Shown: piece by piece, positions 42,801 to 56,169 of the stretch | Layout: each line of letters begins with the position of its first letter | Position numbering within the stretch: the stretch's first letter is position 1 | NCBI GenBank assembly: GCA_963693315.1 | Contig: OY856188.1 | Span: 194,380,322 to 194,444,321 of the forward strand | Length of the DNA: 64,000 nt | Reading direction: 5' to 3' | Origin: Diogma glabrata | Taxonomy: Eukaryota > Arthropoda > Insecta > Diptera > Cylindrotomidae | Notes under the pieces: generated by a model | The model's database searches: none | What the model was told of the DNA's origin: nothing | The model's input: the letters and a program-made list of their open reading frames with translations, nothing else | Translations under genes and position numbers: made by a program

Positions 42801-43402
42801 GCTACGACAAGCATAAAGCATGGAAAACGATAAAATAAGATAAAATACTTTTGAGATGTGTTCAGCGATGACGTCCCAATAAAAGTATCATAAATAAAAC
42901 ATTAGTCATTTGCATAAAAAAAACAATTTTTATGAAATTCTTTATAAACTTTCAAACAAATGTGATTTTAATTTTAATCGAAATTCTTGTAATCACAACG
43001 TGATCTCCAATAAAAAAATAAAAAAAGATCAATACATGGAAAAATCAAAACATATTTATCAACGATCAACTTTATAATAATATCAATGATAACAACATAA
43101 CCTTTGATTTAAAAAGTATAGTTACTGATTATAAGTCAAATATCAAGAAAATGTGATTAAAATATTAATATTTAATTTAACCTTCATTTGACTTATTAGG
43201 ATGTAAAGGCTTTTTCTTTGTTATGATTTCCTTACAAACTGAATAAATGAACGCAGATTGCCTTTCTTGGCCAGAATCAAATTTGTGTTCATGGTACTGC
43301 GAGAGACAGGGTAATTTATATAATGACTTCCGTTTCAGATTTGAGCTACAAAATAGGATTCACAAGGAGTTTTTAAAAATAAATCATATTCAACATAAGC
43401 CA
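42801..43402. other. Unassigned AT-rich sequence
   Basis: No recognised feature. Confidence 0.4.
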
Positions 43403-43675
43403 TAATAGGCCAGTAATAATAGGAGAAAAAATTAGAAAAAACAAATAATTCGTTACAGCAAACTGACAGCGGGATATTGTAGAAAACGATATTGTAAAAG
43501 AAGGAAACATAAATCGAACCAACAGCTGCTATCCGGGGGAGTATGGGATGGGTTTTTAAGGGTTGAAGACAGTTTTTTGTGATTTCTGGCGAACCGTGCA
43601 TCCTATCAAAAAGAGTTATATGTAATAGTTGTAGGTAATAAAAAGATCTACAACTTTTGCATGGACCATTTTTAC

Positions 43676-44091
43676 CAGGGTTGTGCCGTAGACAAAATAG
43701 ATTACTTTACATGTATAGATTACGCATAGATTACGTGTAAACTACGCGAGATATTTTCGTGTAATCTATAATGTAATCTATTTAATTGATATGTGAATTC
43801 TGAAATTTTTTAGCAATAAATTAACTTTTTTTCAAGATCGCAAGACCTTGTTTTTGACAATATTATTGACAAATTAGACAATATTATTGATATATTAGAC
43901 ATATTATTGACAATATTAGATCATATCTTTTAAGAAAAAATTTTCAGTTGGGATAAAACAATATTTCCACATATTTCTTCTTAAATCAAAATTAATAGAT
44001 TACGCCAAATTTACATAGATGACTTAGATTACATTACATAGATTACATGTAATGTAATCTATTTTGGATTACGCGTAAAGGAACAACCCTG
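43676..44091. mobile_element. hAT MITE, 416 bp, exact 8-bp target duplication
   Basis: The ends are CAGGGTTGTGCC and inverted CAGGGTTGTTCC. The flanks are exactly ATTTTTAC at 43668-43675 and 44092-44099. The empty site is visible in the other palindrome arm (CCATTTTTACCCTAACC, inverse near 46340). The interior is dominated by TAGATTAC and TGTAATCTA motifs without a frame. Confidence 0.9.
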
Positions 44092-44703
44092 ATTTTTACC
44101 CTAACCTCAAAGTTATTCGAAAAAAATGCGAAAAACCGATTTTTTTCTTTTTTCTTTGACAACAAAAATTTTACGAAGCTCAAACGTTGGCGAAAGATAC
44201 CTCTATTTATTGCAAAAGGGCAGTAATTTTGTTATAATAATATGTTGTAATTGTTGTAATATGTTGTTATGTTGTAATATGTTGTTAAATGTTGTTGTTA
44301 AATTTAATTTTAAAAAAAAAAAAAATTTTTAACTGCGATTTTCCTCTTAAAACTACGCCTCCTACAGAGTTCTGTTTTGGCCCACTTACTCGTTGTTATG
44401 TCTACTTTTGATAAATGGTAAAAAAAAGGTATATTGCTAAGGAAAAAATGGCGGGAAAATTGAAAAAATCACTTTGCGTGGTAATTTGCATATTTATCGT
44501 TGAATAATTGTTACTAATTAATAAAATCATTTAAATTTTTATGATTACGCAAACGACGATCATTTTGAAAAACATTTATGAATAGTTATATACTTTCGTT
44601 ACTTTTAGTTTATTTAAGTAACAAAAAAGTAAATTTTATTCTTCAAACATGGCGATTTCAAAAAGTACCTTTTTGTTTTCTTTCATGTTTTTTATATTTA
44701 ACA

Positions 44704-45112
44704 TATCGATGGTCTAGCGCACAGATGTGGTAAGTGACATTTAGCAAATTGTTCAGTACAGGCGTTTGAAAGTTTACACTTCAATAAAAATTGAAAATGT
44801 AAAATATTATGCGGTGGAATTCGATAGAGTTTTATAGTAGTTATCTAGTCTTTATTGTAATTATGTCTTTCTACATGACAGAACTTAAGAGATACATGAA
44901 TAATATTTATTTTTATACAAACCATAAGTACTTACCACAGTACATGTGCAGTATAGTACAGTACAACAATGCCATCTACTGGATAAAATATTAAACATAC
45001 ACATACAATATTTTTACATTATATGAAAAATGAAATGGAGAATTTTATAGAGTAGTTAACTCTTTTTCTCAAAAAATGTCACTTACCACATCTGTGCGCT
45101 AGACCATCGATA
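44704..45112. mobile_element. Inverted-repeat element with perfect 36-bp ends
   Basis: Positions 44704-44739 and 45077-45112 are exact reverse complements (TATCGATGGTCTAGCGCACA...). TA at both outermost edges would fit a TA-duplicating Tc1/mariner MITE, although TA could belong to the repeat itself. The interior is AT-rich and non-coding. It sits in the spacer of the palindrome. Confidence 0.7.
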
Positions 45113-45545
45113 TTTGTTATTTACTCACAACATCTTAAACCTACAGACAATCGTTATTTTTTGAGAAAAAGACATTTGAATATATTATTAGTTTGATTTT
45201 TTTTGTACTTTGTGCCATACACTAAAACCAAGTTTACTGATTCTATTAAACTTTTTTTGGTTTTAGAAGGTACTAAATGAAGCTTAAAGAAGGTAGTAAA
45301 TACGGCTTTTTTGGGTTTTCTGAAGGCTTGATCTTTTACCCAAACCATACTCAATTTACAGACAGACGTTTTGTTCGACGATCAAAACCCATTCGAATAT
45401 TTGCTAGCAAAATATGTTGCAGATTTTGCTGAAATTTTTCAAATAGATAGTGAATTTTCTTTTCAATTACAATAAAAATTCATATTAAATTAAAACATAT
45501 TACATATTAATTATCATATATTATAAACTAAAATAAGTATTAAAT

Positions 45546-45870
45546 AATTTAGAAAAATGAAAATTCTGCCAATCCGATGTACCTTCGAAATCAAATTGCT
45601 CAAAAACGGCTTTAGCAATTAAACGTTTTTGTAATTAATTTGAAAATTAAAATATTAAAAAAACTTTTTTAAAGATGGCGCTTGGGTTGAAAATCAATTG
45701 GAATTTAATTTATTTTTTTTGTAAAAACAGTTCTATCCTTACTCTAAAATATTCCAAATTAACAAAGAGGCTATTATTCGTGTTCTTGATATACTTAATT
45801 TTAAAGATTTTTAGTACGACTAAAATTGTAATTGTTGATTTTTTCTTCGAACAATTTCTATCAAGTTCGA
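45546..45870. mobile_element. Partial copy of the 33-kb foldback family
   Basis: Matches 32985-33500 in the same orientation, with blocks CTGCCAATCCGATGTA, CTCAAAAACGGCT, CAATTGGAATTTAATT, AGTTCTATCCTTACTCTAAA and TTTTAAAGATTTTTAGT. Only one arm is present. Confidence 0.7.
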
Positions 45871-46600
45871 AAACGAAAGCATTCATAAATGTATTTCGGA
45901 ATGATCGTCGTTTACGTAATCATAAAAAAATTAAAATGATTTTATTAATTAGTATCAATTATTCAACGATAAATATGCAAATTACCACGAAAAAAGCGAT
46001 TTTTTCGGTTTCTTCAATTTTCCCGCCATTTGTTCCTTAGCAGTATACCTTTTTTTTTACCACTTATCAAAAGTAGACAAAACAACGAGTAAGTGGGCCA
46101 AAACAGAACTCTGTAGGAGGCGTAGTTTTAAGAGGAATCGCAGTTAAAAATTTTTTTTTTTTTTATAAACTTAAATTTAACAACAACGTCTAAATATTTC
46201 CCTCCGAAAAAATTACTGCCTTTTTGCAATAAATAGAGGTATCTTTTGCCAACGTTTGAGCTTCGCAAAATTTTTGTTGTCAAAGAAAAACAGGAAAAAA
46301 TCGGTTTTTCGCATTTTTTTCGAATAATTATGAGGTTAGGGTAAAAATGGCCCATGCGAAAGTTGTAGATCTTTTTATTCCCTATTACATATAACTCTTT
46401 TTGATATGAAGCACGGTTTAGCCAGAAATCACAAAAAACTGTCTTCAACCCCTAAAAACCTACCCCACTCCCCCTCCCGGATAGTAGCTGTTGGTTCGAT
46501 TTATGTTTCCCTCTTTTACAATATCGTGTTCTACAATATCCCGCTGTCAGTTTGCTGTAACGAATTTTTTTGTTGTTCAAATACTATTTTTACTGGCCTA

Positions 46601-48847
46601 TAAACAAAATATATAACAAATACATGAAAGTAGTGTGTATTTTTCCACCAGTTAATAACCTTACAAAAACATGTTATTCGAGTATTACTAATTGGACTAG
46701 ACCCATTAGGAATTTAAAAAATTATTCTATAAAAGTATGCCACGTTTTAATGGATTCAATTGTCTGTCTAGTCGTTTGATAACACGAAATTATTCTGTGT
46801 GTTAATCACAGCCCTATTTTTCTGTTTTGTATTTTTAACAACAAAAAATTATAAAATACTTAAAGTAGTCCAATCACTTAAAATAAAACAAAATATAATA
46901 TAAAAATGAATACACCTAATAAATAAAAACAAGAAATTAATCTTTAATTCCTCAAAGAATACATCCAAAATAATCCAACACAATCAACGACTTTAAATTT
47001 TATATTGAAGGTTCAATAAAGGTCAAAAAAAAATCGAAATATAGCCCAAACATTGAGGGTAGTTTTGTTTCCGATAGAATATTCCTCCCATCCCGCAATT
47101 TTCTTCTCTTTCAATTTTTGTTATTTTACTGTAAATATAAACTATTCAATTTTGTAGTTTTTGAATCTATAGTTTTTATGTCGACCTAAATTCTGCAGAA
47201 GACATTGATTGGAAGGAATTGTTATATAAGAATAACTTAAATAATTTTCCCACATTATCTACGTAATATTATATTAGGGGTTGTGCGTAGTAGAAAATAA
47301 GACAAAAATGATTCATGTTATTGAATGACATTGAGAAAATAGTATTTGTGGGGGTGTTTTGTTAGTATTTGTTTAAATTGGAAATCAGGCTTAATAAATA
47401 CATTTTTTTTCGCCAACGTTAAATAAAACAATTTATTTAGATATGAGAAATGGTCTATGATTTTTTACGAAAAATATCCTAACTGTTGTGTTAACAAAAT
47501 GTTGCACCGTTTTGTTACATTTAATTTTTTTCGATGCACGAAATAAAAAATAATATTTTTTATAAATTCCAATGTTATGATTGGGGTTTTATAGTGCATA
47601 ATAATTGTTGTTAATTCTATTTTATCAATTTATTGCAAAAGTTTGTCAAAATGGCTCAAATACAAAACACCGTCGAACTGATGCATACTGAGTAAATTTT
47701 GCAAGTATAAGTAAATAAAACAAATAGGTGGGTGTGTAAAATTAAATAATAAAGATAACTAATCCGATAAAAAATATCGTAAAAATAAATTATCAAATTG
47801 ATACAGTCAATTCAAATCCAACCAGCTGTTTTCCTTTTATTATTTTAGCAAAAAGAATGGATAAATATTCAGACAGATTTATTATTACTAGTTAAGGTAT
47901 ACTATTTAATCATTTTAGTAGTATTACATATGTCCCTGACATTCACGTGTTTTAAGCATCAATGATTCACCAATTTTTAAAAAAATTGAATTTAATTAAT
48001 AACAAAACCAGATTTGAATCTAAGACAAGATTTGATATTTAAATAAAATTTACTGGCATTATACTGGTATTGCCAAAAAAGAAAAAAAAACATTTTTACC
48101 AATAATTTATGCAAAAAAATACAATAAAGCTAGAAGCGCCATCTATGAATTTAATTCATAAAAGAGAGAAATGCCGTTTTTAAATCTTACAAAAAGACCA
48201 AATGATAGAGTAACAAGTAACAACATATTATTAGGAAAAGAAAATTAGAGTGATTGAAAGTAATGTAAATTTGAAGGGTTCAGGGGAAAAACAACGTAAG
48301 TCCATTTTTTTTGAAATCGAGTTAGTGCTGCTATCTGTTGAAGAAATACAAAAGCTTTCTGCTGGTATATTGAATTTTGATTAATATCAAACCCAGCCCA
48401 TATAAATCAATTGAAAAGAATTCGCAACATTTTTTTCATACCCAATTTACTTGGGAAAAACAACTTAACCCACCATTTTTTACCAACAAACGCCTCTGGT
48501 GGCCCCGGTTCAAAACACTTTTATGAACCATGTCTATTCATTGTTTAATCCGAATTCACAAATTATCTTGCATTTTAAAGACTTCAAACCCAAAATTTCA
48601 ATTTTCTCGAAATTTGATTTTATGGACTTACGTTTTTTTTTCCCTGTACCCTTCGTTTATAATCTTATAATGTGTTTATTGCACATTTTAGATAAACTAT
48701 TTACTTGGTCAAGTTTTCGGAAATACTCAAATTGAGGGACCTTAGTAGAAGAAACGGTTTAATAATTTATTTTAGTTAAATCAGCATATATAGACTTGCA
48801 AACTGTCAGGGAAATAAGTTAAAAAATATAAAAAATAGTTCAATTAG
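46601..48847. other. Unassigned AT-rich sequence
   Basis: No gene recognised. Confidence 0.4.
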
Positions 48848-49024
48848 AATACCGGGCTTTTTACCATATGGGCTCATTATTTTTGTAAAAGAATACCTAA
48901 TGGAAAGGGAATTTATGTTAACGTAAATTTAGAAGCCCAGAATTACTGTCGGGCACAAATATTTCATTATATTCACGACATTAATCTATTCAATATCCAA
49001 ATTAATGCCGACCATTCAAAATAA
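48848..49024 (+). pseudogene. Unrecognised reading-frame remnant A
   Basis: An open stretch of 58 codons with no start codon, ending in TAA. It includes LFTIWAHYFCKRIPNG, KGIYVNVNLEAQNYCRAQIF and HYIHDINLFNIQINADH. The mixed residue use is more protein-like than the surrounding AT-rich sequence. I recognise no family. It may be a broken exon or mobile-element piece. Confidence 0.25.
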
Positions 49025-49044
49025 AATAACGTCGGTAGACATAA

Positions 49045-49203
49045 AAACTATTTAAAAAATTAGTTAATAACAACTGTTCTTTGTTTGGCTTGAAAGACAC
49101 AGGTGTGAATGCTGCTGAACTTGAAAAAGCATCAAACATACAACAATATTATATTTTCTATCCAGGATCAAAAGGAATCTGGATCGATTTTCAATTTGTG
49201 TAA
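49045..49203 (+). pseudogene. Unrecognised reading-frame remnant B
   Basis: A 52-codon open stretch ending in TAA, in another frame and 20 nt after remnant A. It reads NNNCSLFGLKDTGVNAAELE, then KASNIQQYYIFYPGSKGIWI and DFQFV. There is no start codon. Together with remnant A it could be one frameshifted gene fragment. The family is unknown. Confidence 0.25.
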
Positions 49204-51359
49204 TAGGATGATAAAATAAAATGAACATTTAGGAATTGAAAAAGAATATTAAGAAACACGGTATAGATGTACATACGAGGCAAAGTGAGTATTTTATGTG
49301 TTAATAAGACTCAGACTCAATAAGCAAAACAAACCAATTTGAAAACACCATATTGTCGGTCTACTGTACTTATTGTTTATAATTTGAATTTAATAAAAAA
49401 AATTAAAAGGTTGTTGCGCTAACGTGAACAATTATATAAATCAATTTGCAAAAACTGTCAAGGATATATATGAACTGGAATGAAGTGGAAAGACAAATAT
49501 GATAAATACAAGTATTTGTAAGATTATAATTATAAGTTTATTAAGCTTACAAACGATCTGTGAACTGAGCTAGGTTATCATTCAGCTGCTCATAACAAAT
49601 TGCATTGACAAAATAGTTTACCCCGGTAACACAAAAACAATGCAAACTTTCAAACTCGAATTTCAGCTTTGACGTTTTATCAAAATACAAAACCAACAAA
49701 TATTTCATAATTTAAATAAACCAACATATTTATCAATTTTTTTTGTGTTTTCTTTGTTGGTTAAACTATTTTCTAACATATTGACACTATTCAAAAACTA
49801 CACAATACAACTACAAAACACTAGCAAACTACATCTGATATTTCGTCATCAAAAATTTATCGAATATAAAAATCATTCTTTGACACACCTCCAACAAAAC
49901 TTGAATTTTTGTTATATTTAAAAATCTTTAATTTTTTTTTTAAATGTAAAAGTTATTCCTTATTGCAACGTTAATTACCAACCACTCACATCATTATCAA
50001 AAGGACAAAAACTTGACTTTCAATAAAGGACGATGAATTTTATTTGTTCACATATTTCTCTGTTGCATATTAGTTTCCAAAATTTAACAAAATTAATTTA
50101 GATAATTTAACATGCAATAAAAATAAAACAGCCGAGAACAAATCAAAGGTTATCATATTTTAATAATTAAATTAAAAATTAACGTCATATTTGAAAATGC
50201 CTTTTAACGAGTAATTAAAGTTATTCACTTTCAAAAAAAATAATTGAAATATAAAAAAATATATTTACTTTATTTTAAATTTATCGTGTGAAGATATCCA
50301 AAATATTTAATTTCCTTAATTCTTTTATTATTTTCTTTTCACTTAAAACTTTTAACTTATTTTTTTTTTTAAGGTTTTGATTCGATTTCTTAAATCTTAT
50401 TCAGTTGAATGTCAGGAATAGACTGAACTAAGAAAAATTTTATGTTTACGTTTTTGAATAGAAATTCAAAGTTGAACAAAATTTTTTGTATATAGTTAAG
50501 TTTTATACATATTGGTGTGATCTAGAAAGGTATTGGTGTGGATAAGATAAGTTTCGAAAATACCAATACTTAGTTGTATGTAAAGTGAACAAAATTTTGT
50601 GTCCAATTAAACTTATTTTTAAAAGAAGTTATTTTTAAATTACAAATACTACGAATACTGATTACATATATCACTAAAAAATATAATTATAATTTTTAAC
50701 TAGAATAAAATTGATAAGCACAAAAATTATGTTTCTTAACAACAGTGTTCGAAATTTTATGCAAACAAAAGAAGCTCAAATTTGTCATATGATCTATTTA
50801 AAAATCCTGAAAAAATGGGGACCAAAACATCCATAACACAGGCAGACATAATTATCAGATAATTAGAGCTATAGTGTGCTGATATTCATTAAACTAGTGC
50901 AACGCACTAGTGCAACGCACTAGCAATGCAATATTGGCATGTCAAGGATTGTCAACAAAAGACTATCAGATTTCAACAAATATGAATAAAAAATTTCAAT
51001 TGTAAATAGAAACTACTTGGCGTTTTCAATCTTGGGTTGGTATAGTATTTCAAGGATCGAAGTTTAAAACAAACAGTTGCTTGGAAGATTTGCATCATTT
51101 AATTCAGGATCGCCCCAAAAATAAACATATCTTTCTCCAGTCTAGTTTCTCCTATCTAGTTTCCAATTTCCATGTTTCCTTTCCAAGCTTCTTCAAAATT
51201 GCTTATAATTGTACACTGTAGTATAGCTGCAAACGTTTATTTTATGGTGCAATAAACAATGAAAAACAATTCCTTTCCGTAACTGATAAACCAGCAGATG
51301 GGATGCAGAATTATGTTGATTCTATTTGAAAACTTATGTCTAAATCTTCATAAAATGTA
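49204..51359. other. Unassigned AT-rich sequence
   Basis: No gene recognised. ACTAGTGCAACGC occurs twice in tandem at 50894-50921. Confidence 0.4.
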
Positions 51360-51770
51360 GTATTCACATATCGAATATATTAATACAAACAATTCTGGAG
51401 TAGACTCTTTACCACTTCGTTTAATAAAGTCAGAAAGCTAATCAGCTTCAGGTTTGTGTCTAGCTTTTAAGAAGGGAGTCTGTCAGATATACATTATCTT
51501 GCTGAAGAAATTTAATTTAACGTAAGTGTAAAATCAGAAGTGAGTTATTATAAAGCTTCAAATAAACAGGTGCTCGACCTGAACACTTTATTTAACATCG
51601 ACCAAAAACTGATCAGTTACTTTTCTGAAAAAATCGAGAACTTATTTCAACAATTCATTAAAATTACTTCATTAACGATAGTAGTTGTATGCAAACAGAC
51701 ATGTAAAAAGCAAGAAAAGCTCAGCAGTTGTTCTGGAACATCCCTCGTCACTTTGTTCAATACACACTGA
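51360..51770 (+). pseudogene. Possible LINE RT fragment
   Basis: NNSGVDSLPLRLIKSES near 51395 recalls the RT-opening motif of jockey/CR1 elements (SSGxDxIPxxxIK). A 76-codon open stretch follows from 51540 (NKQVLDLNTLFNIDQKL, SYFSEKIENLFQQFIKI) that I cannot place. The call rests on the short motif. Confidence 0.25.
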
Positions 51771-52369
51771 AGAATGTAACAATTTATTGACTGTAACAAT
51801 TTATCAAAGAAGCGCTTCATAATATAAATTTTACTGAGCGTAAAGGGTCATTAAAATGTAGCTGGAAGTGACAAACAAGGACTTGGGTTGTAGAATTATC
51901 ATTATATTTTATCGTTAATTTAATTAAATAAATTTAAATTTTCAGATTTAAAATCTTTACAATTGCACAATTGTTTCATAACTAAAAAAGCTATCATATT
52001 TCTGTACTAGACTGTCTTAATCAATTGAGCTAGACCGACGACAAATCAATGACTTATATACCGAATTGATAGAAAAATGATACAATGAAAGCAACTTAAA
52101 AATATTCCTTTACTATACTACCAACGTAGAACAGTTGTATTTTTAAATAGAATAAACACACGTGTAATTACGAATAATTACGTATAAACGTTATTATAAT
52201 AAAAGTTGTATTAGAAATTACTCTCAATCAAATAGAAACAAAACTATACATAGGGTGAATCAACTTCAATTTTCTAACCATTTTGCCTAAATTTCAATGG
52301 ATGTCTTGATTATAGCTTGACGTTGGTTTTACGAACTCTCAACTTAAGATAATCCTAAAATAATATTCA

Positions 52370-52810
52370 ACCGTGTCAAATTCATAGGAGATAAGTCAGA
52401 TTGAGATTGACAATTGAAGAACGGATAGCAATGGCAAGAGACAAAGATTTCATCCACAGAAACAGGAATTCAAAACGGGGAAAAAGTACAATATTGAAAT
52501 AAGTAAGATGTAAGAGGATCGGATCCAGGTTGTTGGCAAAATGAAACAGGTTGGTTGTTCTCGGGTTGGTCAAAGGTGATAAATTGAGGTTGCAGATCAA
52601 AACGTTGGCAATCGAAAAATATATTGTACATTCACACAATATCTGATTTAAACTATGCATATCGAAAAAATTTAAAAGCTTATTTGGTTCTGGACCTGAT
52701 GAAAGTAAAGGACAAAGCCTTACTTCCGACTGAAATGGTAAAAATTGAAATAAAGTACAGCATACAGTTACCTGTTTGTAAGCTATCAACCTTATCGTAG
52801 GTTAGGCCGA
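52370..52810 (-). pseudogene. Possible LINE endonuclease/linker fragment
   Basis: The minus strand has SSGPEPNKLLNFFDMHSLNQ followed by ILCECT, like the GDFN...LLxFxDxxxLxQI-xxPT region of CR1/jockey endonucleases. Further on, PRFEFLFLWMKSL resembles the PVWFTSEL linker motif. The open frame is 135 codons, but no RT follows. Confidence 0.4.
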
Positions 52811-55504
52811 GAAACAAACAACATAAATAATCATTAGACTGAAATAATTTTATTGTTTGTTTGTATGGTACAGTAATGTTTTAGAGTTAATCAAAGTTAT
52901 GACAAACTTTAGCTCTTTTTTACCTAGGATCAGAATAACAAATCTTGCGTGTGTCAATTAAAAAGGCTTTGGCGGACACTTGACATAACTAAAACATGTA
53001 GTAATGTAACCTGAAAATTCTTTACGCCAAACAGCCAAATTTGCATTCGATCTGTGGCCGCTTGCTGAACAGAATCTAATTTGACGTAGCTGCTTCGGCT
53101 TCATTTTAAAAAAACAGGAAAAAATGACCGCAAAAACATGTTCACCACTCTAAGCAGTACATTTTAGGAAGATTAATGATAGCCTAATAATTATTAAATA
53201 AGATCCCCAATCACACCAGTCATACGGTTTATGTGAGTATTTGAAAATGATGCTAATGTTTTATTCAAATTTGTTACATAGGTGAGTGACGGAATACAAT
53301 GAATCTTTCAAACACTTTCCAATAATCTGACACACCTTTTTTAATATCACATTACCCCAGAAAACCATAAATGATAAAATATTTTTAAGATGTCAAATGC
53401 AATTCAATAATTCCATTGCATCATCTTGTTTATATTTTTCAATTCCATAAACGGTTCAGATTTAAATTTTTCAACGTGCCAAACGACCTTTAACTATGAA
53501 AATAGGAACTCTTTATCTGAATAACTAGAAAAAGAATGGTCTCTTCCGAAGTTGCCGGTAAAATAAATTGTTCATTAATATTAAAAAGACAGTAGTCAAT
53601 AATCAAATCACAAAAACCTATTCGATCAAAGCAACTTTTTATTTGTGTGATAACTGAAATTATAAATTAATATTTGTTTGCGATAACCGAACGTGTTTCG
53701 ATTCAACCATATGTTAATTTCCGTTACCCAAATATTAAATAGAAACTATTTCAAAACTAATTTTAAACAACAAACTAAACTAATAATCTAAAATAAAACC
53801 TTTCATTATTATTGAAGTCTGATGGTCCTTATAGTTTATACCTTTCACTTTGTCATCATACATTTGTTTGTAACATAACACATTTAACTCACTATCGTAG
53901 ATCATTGGTTTTTGACAACAATAGATTAATACAAAACTAAACGTAATATTTCAGAATTAGTAATTTTCACTGCAATCGAACAAAGTTCAATGAAGCCAGT
54001 ACACAGAAAACACAGAATGTATATAAAATATTGTATAATGTTATAATGAATTAGTAAAAAATTAAGTAGTCAAATTGATGAAGGCGAATCGGTAAAACAT
54101 TTAAATATTTGCACACAACCTACATAAAATAAAAGTTTGTTTCTGTTGTTGATAATCGTCTAATCACTTCCGTAATTACAAAGGTTAAGAATGATTAAAG
54201 CAATTAATTGATAAGATGAAATTTATGCAGATGAATTTAAAAATAATACAAAAATCCTGTTTTGTCTGTTCCCAGCACATCAACATGCAAACTCTAAACA
54301 AGAGTGAGTGTGAGGTGAGGGGAAGGGAATATGGTTAAAACTCAGTTTGACAATATTTCAAAAACTGTCTGATAAAAACTTAAATTAAAATTTCTTTGAA
54401 ATGACACCACACTCGAGTAGACAGCAAAGCATTTTAATACTCTTCTCCATGTTAGTGATTAGGCTCCACTCTATTTGTCGTTCAAACAGCTTTTCATTCT
54501 ATCATTTTAAATTAAATTTGACTACTGCACATGGACAAATGGACAAATTTTCGCAATCTATAGAAAGTTATATAGTGTAAACTCGAAAATAAGTTTTCGA
54601 AAAGTTCATAGCCTGCGTCCGTTTACACTTCTAGACTTGGTTCTAGGTTTTTGAATTTTTTAACGGCCTCTTAATTCTTTAAAACAAATGAAAGCGATTT
54701 TGTTTATTTTATGGCCCTCTATCTTCTCCGCTCAAGTGATTTGTATGCTCGTCCATAATGTAATCATATCAGTTTTTCAAACAGACATCACAGTCTCACA
54801 ACCAGGGTTACATATTAAAAAATGGAACCCTAAAAATTAAATTTTATTCAAGTATGTATTTCTATTTAAATGTATCTTGTTGTTTGTAGGCAAATGTAGT
54901 ACCAATTACACACATGTGTATAGAAACGAATAAAATTATAAAATAAAAGTCGAAGAGCATGCAGACAATAATTATTAAATTGGTTCAGTTGAAAATATTT
55001 TTAGAATTAAAGTTTATAATTTACAGTGGCTTAGTTCAAACTATTTACTGTAAACCAACAAATGAGTTGAATATATGTTAATGAATTCACTCCGAAATAC
55101 GAAAGAGAGAAGTGGCGTTTTCTCTGAGAGATATCCAAATATACCTTTTAATTGAAAAAATTCAAATTATTTCCTTAGTTACTTGAGTTTAATTGCTCAT
55201 AAAAATTGTTATATTGTTAATAACAACAGTTTTAGAACAAAAATCCCTAATATGCACTGCTACGATTTTCTAACCTCACTTCGAATTGGTCTTACTCTCA
55301 ATTCGATAAACGCAATTCCCAAATATCTTCCTGAATTCGATCACTGATTAGTAAGAAAAAATACCAGGTTTTAATAAGGCTACAACATCCTGATTGTAAC
55401 TCACTCAAAAAAAAAAGTAAGTAAATTTTACAAATTTTTTATAAAATATACAACTCACAAATTTTTTAGTAAATTTACCAAAAATATTGTACTTTACAAT
55501 AGTA
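52811..55504. other. Unassigned AT-rich sequence
   Basis: No gene, RNA or clear repeat structure recognised. Confidence 0.4.
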
Positions 55505-56025
55505 CATTATTTAATTAGGAGCTAAAGTGCTACTTTTGTGTTAGTCTATAGTTTTATAGTTATAGTTTTGTGTATCGTCTACAATTATAGACGATACACA
55601 AAAAGTCACTTTAGCTCCGAATTAAATACACTATTTTTTCGGCAAACGTTTTAATTTTTTATAAATATGAAATTAAAATACATCAAACATTTATAAATAT
55701 GATTTATTACTGTCATAATTACGTCCAAAAAGTAAAAAAACATTTAAATTTGTATAAATAAAATTTTTTATCAAACAAGCTTGAAGCTCCAATTCAAAAT
55801 TTCATAATCCAATCAGAATCAATTTCATATTTTTATATAATGTTATACAATTTGATTGAAAAACTAACAAAATAACAAATTCTTCTTTACTGCCGCCGTA
55901 AGATAAAACAAAAATGGCGTTACGTTTCAGCCGCTTTGATTAAAAGTCAAAAAAGTAGGGCTTTAACTAACTCTCTATAGCGGCAGTAAAGTTAAACTTT
56001 ATAGCCGTTTGCCGAAAAAAAAATT
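55505..56025. mobile_element. Hairpin-bearing repeat family P, member 3
   Basis: A hairpin (AATTAGGAGCTAAAGTG...CACTTTAGCTCCGAATTA) at 55517-55625 is followed by TTTTTTCGGCAAACG (near 55635) and, inverted, CGTTTGCCGAAAAAA (near 56007). Same layout as member 2, with one minisatellite unit instead of four. Confidence 0.6.
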
Positions 56026-56169
56026 ATTTGAAAAGAACCAAAAATTTATTTGCTTTACAAATTATTTTTGAATTTGAAGGAAAAAAATTGTAGTTTTATG
56101 AAAAAATTTTGTGTTGTATATTTATAAAAATTTTGTAAAACGGACTTTTATTTTTTTGAGTGCAACAAC

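Larger units (their letters stand above)
43403..46600. repeat. 3.2-kb imperfect palindrome (inverted duplication)
   Basis: The arms 43403-44590 and 45870-46600 are reverse copies over blocks such as TAACGAATT, GACAGCGGGATATTGTAGAA, GGTTCGATTTATGTTTCC (inverse on the left), AAACGTTGG and CCTCCTACAGAGTTCTGTTT. They differ by scattered mismatches. The left arm is longer because it holds the hAT MITE at 43676-44091. The spacer contains another inverted-repeat element and part of the 33-kb foldback family. The reading frames within the arms mirror each other and look non-coding. Confidence 0.8.

Noticed and set aside
43335..46603. Mirror-image frames sharing VGSIYVSFFYNIVFYNIPLS
   Set aside because: The similarity is explained by the inverted duplication itself; stops and mismatches show no coding constraint.
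52382..52789. 135-codon minus-strand frame as a host gene
   Set aside because: Its motifs fit a LINE endonuclease/linker region better, and no exon structure is visible.
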